The notes below the pieces were generated by a model. The model searched no databases. It saw nothing but the letters and a program-made list of their open reading frames with translations, and was not told where the DNA came from. A stretch of 64,000 nucleotides of DNA from Rhytidiadelphus loreus (lineage: Eukaryota > Streptophyta > Bryopsida > Hypnales > Hylocomiaceae): contig OX344764.1 of assembly GCA_947034895.1 (NCBI GenBank), positions 55,595,348 to 55,659,347 on the forward strand, given 5' to 3'. Numbering within the stretch: the stretch's first letter is position 1; each line of letters begins with the position of its first letter. Of this stretch, positions 59,267 to 64,000 are shown piece by piece. The position numbers were made by a program, and so were the translations under genes.

Positions 59267-62100
59267 ATGAAGGGCGATGGGGAGGACAGGGTGGGGGTCC
59301 GCGATTTCTTGTCGTTGGGGAGTCCCGGCAGCAGTAGCCGCAGTGCGAGTGCCAGTGGGAGTGGGAGTGCGAGTGGGAGTGAGGGCATTTCGGGACGCGG
59401 GGTCGGGGAGGACACGTTCTCCAGTTTTCGGATGCTGTCGTCGTTGTCAAGGAATGGCTTGAGTATGTTGGCGGGGGGCTCCAATGGGGGGTTCAGTCTC
59501 AAGCCTCCTGCTGTGGGGAGTCTGGCGAGTTTGCGGAATTTGGCGATGGGGGGGTCGAGCAAAGTGACGGGCGGGGGATTCACAGGATTCTATCGAGCGA
59601 GTGCGAACAAGAGTGGGAATGGGAGTGCAAGAAATGGCTTGTTGTTTCCCGGGATGAAGCTGCGATTGGGGAAGGAGGAAAACGAGGAGAGGACTCTGGG
59701 GGCGTCTTCTTCGCGCATTGCCGGCAAAGGGGAACACTCGTTGCGAACGGATGTGGAGAATTTGACACCGGATGAATGCTGGAGGCTGATTCTCAAACTA
59801 GGTAAGCATGGGATGTGAACTTCTTGCTTGTCGAAAGATTGGATGGTCACTCATGTTCCAGAGCTTCTTGATGTTGGAACGATAAGCTTGGTCTGTGAAC
59901 CTTGCTTGTTGAAAGATTGGATGAAGACTCGTTTGGAATAGTTCTTGAGGTTGGAACAATAACTCATGGATGTGATTCAATCTTTTTTTGAATATGTGGT
60001 ATTGTATCTTGCAAGGAAGGCTAGTTCGTCAGGTCTTCGTGTTAGATCTAGGTAGAGATAGAGGAGATGTATTGTGCCGTCGGGAATTTGAGTATCAGGC
60101 TTCGATTGCAGTGACTTGGACCAGGTTTGCTGGACTTATTTGTTTACAGATATTTATTATGGGAGTTTTTCTGTAGGGTCGCGGTGGCCTGCTTGGAATG
60201 CATCAACGGCAACTCAAGCACCTGTAAGTTTTTTTCTTTCCAACTAAGTACAGATTTTTCAAGGTGTTGATACTGTGGAAGTGTAGTCATGTATTCAGTT
60301 TTTTTTATGATCACCTTTTCTGTTTCTGAGCGTTTTGGTGTGGTATGTGGAGGCAGCAAGGAGTGGTGAGAGATCGAAGCTCAACCAAGGATGAGCGTGT
60401 ACAGGGTTTGCAACTAGGACAGGACTCGTTACGGTTTCTCGCTAGTCGGGCCCTAGATGCGCTTGCCCAGACTCCGGATCGACATGGCCGACCTGCTGGA
60501 GGCATGCTCGCTCCCAAGTGGACGACACACGAAATAGCAAAAACCAAAGCACAAACACCTGCTTCAAAATCAACTCAACGAACGCTACCAACTCTTGTGG
60601 AACAACCCGCTTCGTTAGCCAAAGTGCCCGTTCGTGCTTCACAAGAAACGTAAGACCTCCATCAGCCAGTTGATTTTACATCTACTCGTATATTTTTACT
60701 GTGTTGAGAGATGTTACCCATGATTATGTTCTAATGTTTGTTTTGTGCTATATTTCAACAGGGCTGCCCCCAAGGTCACTTCCTCCGAATCTCGGACTGC
60801 ACCATTGACAATTTTCTACGCTGGCACTGTGAATGTGTGTGAAAATGTTCCTGAAGACAAGGTAAGCGACTTTGGTTGATTTAGTTAGCCTCCTTTGTAT
60901 TTGCGTGTCACTATAGTTGTATTTGCACGTATTTGTGGACCATTTGTGCAAGTTTTTGACAACTTTCTGTTGTTGGGTTGATGATACAGGCACGCCTTAT
61001 CATGCTGTTTGCTGAAAAAGCAGGGATTTCACCCGATGGGCAAGCACCGAGTGCACTTACAGATACTTCACCTCATGTCATCCCACTTTCCAAGCCTCCT
61101 TCAGAAATGGTTCGACGAGAAGAGGAACTCCAGCTTTCCAAGCCCTCTTTAGAAGTGGCTGTGGTGACATCGTCTGTTCCCTCCGACCTGGCACCTTCAT
61201 CTAACCATGCAGAAGGGCCAAGCTCGAAACAAATAATACCTTCTGAGAGTTCGACAGAGACGGTGCCTGCTGAATTGTCTCCAGTGCATGTCAAGATTAC
61301 CATCACTGAAGACAAGTCTCGGCATCATAGGCAACAAGGGACGGCTAAACGTGAGTAATACTTTGCTTTGCTTTGTTTTCAATTTTTTTTGGTCCATTCA
61401 TGGTCCTGGAAATCAAGAGGGTCTAGAGTCATAATCCTTGTCCTCCCCCCCCCCCTCTCAGAGAGCCATAGATTTCCAAGATCTCATGGTCCTAATGAAG
61501 TTTGAAGGAGAAGCTGATGTCCGATGACCGTTTCAGGCCCTTGTCTGGCTATTTAGTACGTAGCAGTCTTGACTGGGTGGTAGAGGTCCATCTTTTTGCG
61601 AAGAAACCATTTGTATGCTCTTGTGGGATGCAAACAACGTCTTGGAGTGGATGAGTGGTGGGGTGTTCAAAAATTCTGTGTCATATTGATTGACGAATAC
61701 ACCTGCTTGTTTGTTGCCTTGCAGCCTTGCCAAATGCGCGAAAGAACTCGTTGGCCAGGTTTCTGGATTCAAGGAAAAGGTAAAGCACCTTTGAAGTTTG
61801 CAAAAGCTATGTTCGTATCACAAAGGTTTCAAGTGTATTCCATGTTTTTTATTATTACAGTTTTTAAGTGAATAGAGATTGATTAGAGTTTGTGTTTCCA
61901 CCAGGAACAGACCCAGTGCATCAGGCTCCGAAGGCCAACCAACCAAGAGACCAGCACTCTCGGATGGGGGTCCAAGTGATGTAGAAGACATGAAGGGAAA
62001 TAGTGGCATGTCACCCATGCCATTGTGCAGTCAATCATCCATCAACTCTAAGGAGGGGATGGTCGGTTGTGGTTACAGCGATTCTGAGATGAGGGATTAG
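59267..62100 (+). CDS. TIFY-family transcriptional repressor (JAZ/PEAPOD-like), complete, 7 exons
   Basis: Exons 59267-59801, 60177-60223, 60357-60649, 60762-60861, 60990-61350, 61725-61779 and 61905-62100 total 1587 bp: 528 residues plus TAG, one frame. Residues 1-160 are Ser/Gly-rich and probably disordered. Residues about 165-194 (LTPDECWRLILKLG then RWPAWNASTATQ) resemble the PEAPOD domain, whose hallmark is LTxEDC…RRPSWNKSQAIQ. The TIFY domain starts at TIFYAG (308-313) and runs to about 340 (ARLIMLFAEKAG); in the family it binds NINJA and other TIFY proteins. A Jas-like motif at 447-464 (LPNARKNSLARFLDSRKR) is split by an intron after R464, as in JAZ genes, but the usual C-terminal X5PY part is absent. 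Jas motifs bind MYC factors and, in JAZ proteins, COI1. The protein is expected in the nucleus as a repressor scaffold. Whether it is a jasmonate co-receptor or PEAPOD type is unresolved. Confidence 0.88.
61780..61904 (+). other. Jas intron of the TIFY gene
   Basis: This 125-bp intron (GTAAAG…CCACCAG) cuts the codon for R464 inside the Jas-like motif. If it is retained, translation reads one arginine codon and then TAA at once, removing the last 64 residues. Many JAZ genes have an intron at this position whose retention gives truncated, hormone-resistant repressors. Confidence 0.8.
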
Positions 62101-64000
62101 GATGTTGCTTGTAGAACTGCCAGGCCGAATGAATATTAGGTCAAGCGTTTGGATGTCTCCTGGCATGAGGTACCACTTAGGAGCAATCGTGGTGCGAGGA
62201 TTTTTGTTGGTTTAACTTTTTTTCCCTTCCGGCCTGGTTCTGGACGTGAACCTTTGTACAGATGCAAGATAGAGTGGGTCAATTGAGTGACCTGGGACTC
62301 TGGGAGGCTGGGACTACAGACCGGCACCTTGGAAAAGGGCCTCCATAGCCGTCCTGGTCCGAACGATATATTATATGATTTTGCTGGTCAGGAGCTCTCT
62401 GGTGATCGTGAGTAAAGATAAATTGAGAATTGAGTTGTGCAGGAACGGGAAAAGAAAGGAAGAGAAGGATTGGCTTGATCTATAGAGTGAAAATCAGGGC
62501 CCCAAGAGCTCTGGTTTCAAGTTGTTTGGTATCCGATTCGGAGCAGAACGAAGGTTCTGTGGTGTTGAAGTCAGCAGGTTACAGAACATTGGAAGCGTTA
62601 GTTTTTCTCATGTCTAAGATTGGCTTGCTGTGAATGGGGAACCAAGGATTGCATTGAACAGGGTGCAATTTTTTTTCCAGCGATTTCACCAACCTTAGTT
62701 TCACTATCTCTGCAATCTGCAATGTCACGCACATGCTCGAACTTGTTCTATTGAAATGACTTGTGAAAATCATTTGCCGCTCACGAAATTTTGACTCGTA
62801 TCTGGCAGTGATTGGAAGAGCCCATGTGGCCTCCATTACAAGCTTGAATATATTGTTATTTTCCTATGTAGTGTTTTTAAGAGTCTGTCTTTAGTTAGTA
62901 GACTTGGACCTAACACTTACAGTTGTGGAGTTATTATCATTATCATTATTATTATTCTGCTTTGAAAGATGCAATGAAAATTTGCACCTTCATCCTGACA
63001 TTTTGACATCATCAGTGTCGTTTGAAGCCTCCTTTCATGATAGGAATTAGGAAGGGAAGGTAATTGTGATTCAGCTTCCTGGTTCACTAAAATGCCATGG
63101 CCACGTGGATCCAAAGACTCATATCAAACATTGCCTAATCCGATGAGTACATCCATAACATTATTCAACAATGGTAAAAGCCATTTAGGATGTCTCGTGG
63201 TCTAAATTTTTTTCTTCCAGAGTAGGGTCTTTTATAAATAGTGGCTACACACTCTATGCAAGTATTTGTCGGGTTCAATTTTAGAAACGGGTCGCAGTTT
63301 GGTGTACTTATTCAAAGGTAATCAAATACAATCCATACAAAATCATATTCCCTCTGTTTCAAAATAAAGGAACACACTGCTTTTATTCTTTTATTCTGAA
63401 ACACAAGGAGTGAGGAACATTTTGTGAGATCTTTTATGAAGTCAAAGTTGGATTGATAGATTTTGTAAAAACCCTAGTTGGTTTAATAATTATAATTTCA
63501 ATGTCCTCATGTTGAACAGAGTGCAACAAGCATGGGTTTTTTTGTTTTTGTTTTTTTGGTGTTGGGGACACTTTTGATGACATAAGTACTGTACTAGATT
63601 TTCTTACCTCAGTCAATGTCTTGGTGGTGATTGTTCTTGGGCTCTTGCTGTGACTTGACCACTAACCCTGTCAGCGGTACACAAGGGAGGAATAATTTCC
63701 ATGGTAGGTGTGCTGAGCAAAGCAAATCTCTTTGATGATGCATGCGAGATTTTCGTCATTCGTCAATAGTCACTGTGGAGTCAGTGGCACTCTCGTCTTT
63801 GCGACATATGGGCACACATACACGTACAGGGTCTGGAGGAGTGATGCAACATGACACATTGTGGGGACGTTCTCTGTCCAAAAAGTGGCGGCCTTTCTGT
63901 CAAAAAAGGTGTGGCCACGTACTTTGCAAACATCAGCTTTGTACTCGATCTAACGTGTGGAGCCCATTGAAGGAAAACAAAAAAACAAAAACTCATTGAA
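62101..64000. other. 3' UTR of the TIFY gene and intergenic DNA
   Basis: Gene-like composition continues to about 62640-62880, which probably includes the 3' UTR. Beyond that the DNA is AT-rich. A (ATT/ATC)n simple repeat is at about 62935-62957. The frames at 63742-63999 on both strands overlap and show no family resemblance. No further gene is supported. Confidence 0.45.
63345..63415. repeat. Very short Stowaway-like inverted repeat
   Basis: TATTCCCTCTGTTTCAAAATAAA at the left pairs with TTTATTCTGAAACACAAGGAGT at the right. The left end resembles the CTCCCTCCGTTTC ends of plant Stowaway (Tc1/mariner) MITEs, which insert at TA. At about 70 bp it would be a remnant. The match is moderate. 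Confidence 0.45.

Noticed and set aside
1..64000. CRISPR arrays, rRNA and tRNA genes
   Set aside because: I saw no regularly spaced repeats, rRNA-like blocks or convincing tRNA box pairs. A tRNA scan was not possible by eye, so a tRNA could have been missed.

Overview
This is nuclear DNA from a land plant. Genes have many GT-AG introns, and two encode plant-specific or plant-typical proteins: a MAP3K-epsilon kinase and a TIFY/Jas protein. They are separated by long AT-rich tracts full of small transposon relics. A moss, liverwort or other seed-free plant fits best (exon structure, a TIFY protein that mixes JAZ-like and PEAPOD-like features), but the species cannot be fixed from sequence alone.

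Layout. (1) 1-900, minus strand: probable 5' end of a gene that runs off the left edge; product not recognised. (2) 4284-8327, plus: a decayed MULE-type transposase relic with a zinc-binding region, a DDE-like block and a SWIM finger. Two 214-bp CACTA-ended fold-back MITEs are inserted in it. (3) 11864-23733, plus: a complete 28-exon MAP3K-epsilon gene. My exon joins give one open frame of 1466 codons plus stop, with all kinase catalytic motifs and a C-terminal ARM-like region; one intron is GC-AG. (4) 24.2-34.7 kb: repeats and low-complexity DNA. (5) 35108-35413, plus: a 101-residue OEP7-like chloroplast outer-envelope protein, with 30-bp tandem repeats in front of it and a ~120-bp minisatellite behind it. 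(6) 36.2-58.4 kb: a repeat-rich gene desert with TTAA-flanked elements, a possible LTR, further fold-back MITEs and an A/C-skewed tract. (7) 59267-62100, plus: a 7-exon TIFY-family gene of 528 codons, preceded by a GC-rich region with clustered GACGTC sites. (8) 62.1-64 kb: 3' flank and intergenic DNA.

The genes do not form a pathway cluster. The kinase belongs to the Cdc7/Cdc15-like MAP3K-epsilon group (cell division, plasma membrane and pollen functions in Arabidopsis). The TIFY protein belongs to jasmonate/PEAPOD-type transcriptional repression. The OEP7-like protein is a small plastid envelope protein.

The most unusual element is a family of at least five TTAA-bounded, 0.6-0.94-kb non-coding elements with CCCCTAAAGG-type ends and a subterminal hairpin. 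They look like non-autonomous piggyBac-type transposons, which would be unexpected in a land plant; no transposase for them is present here.
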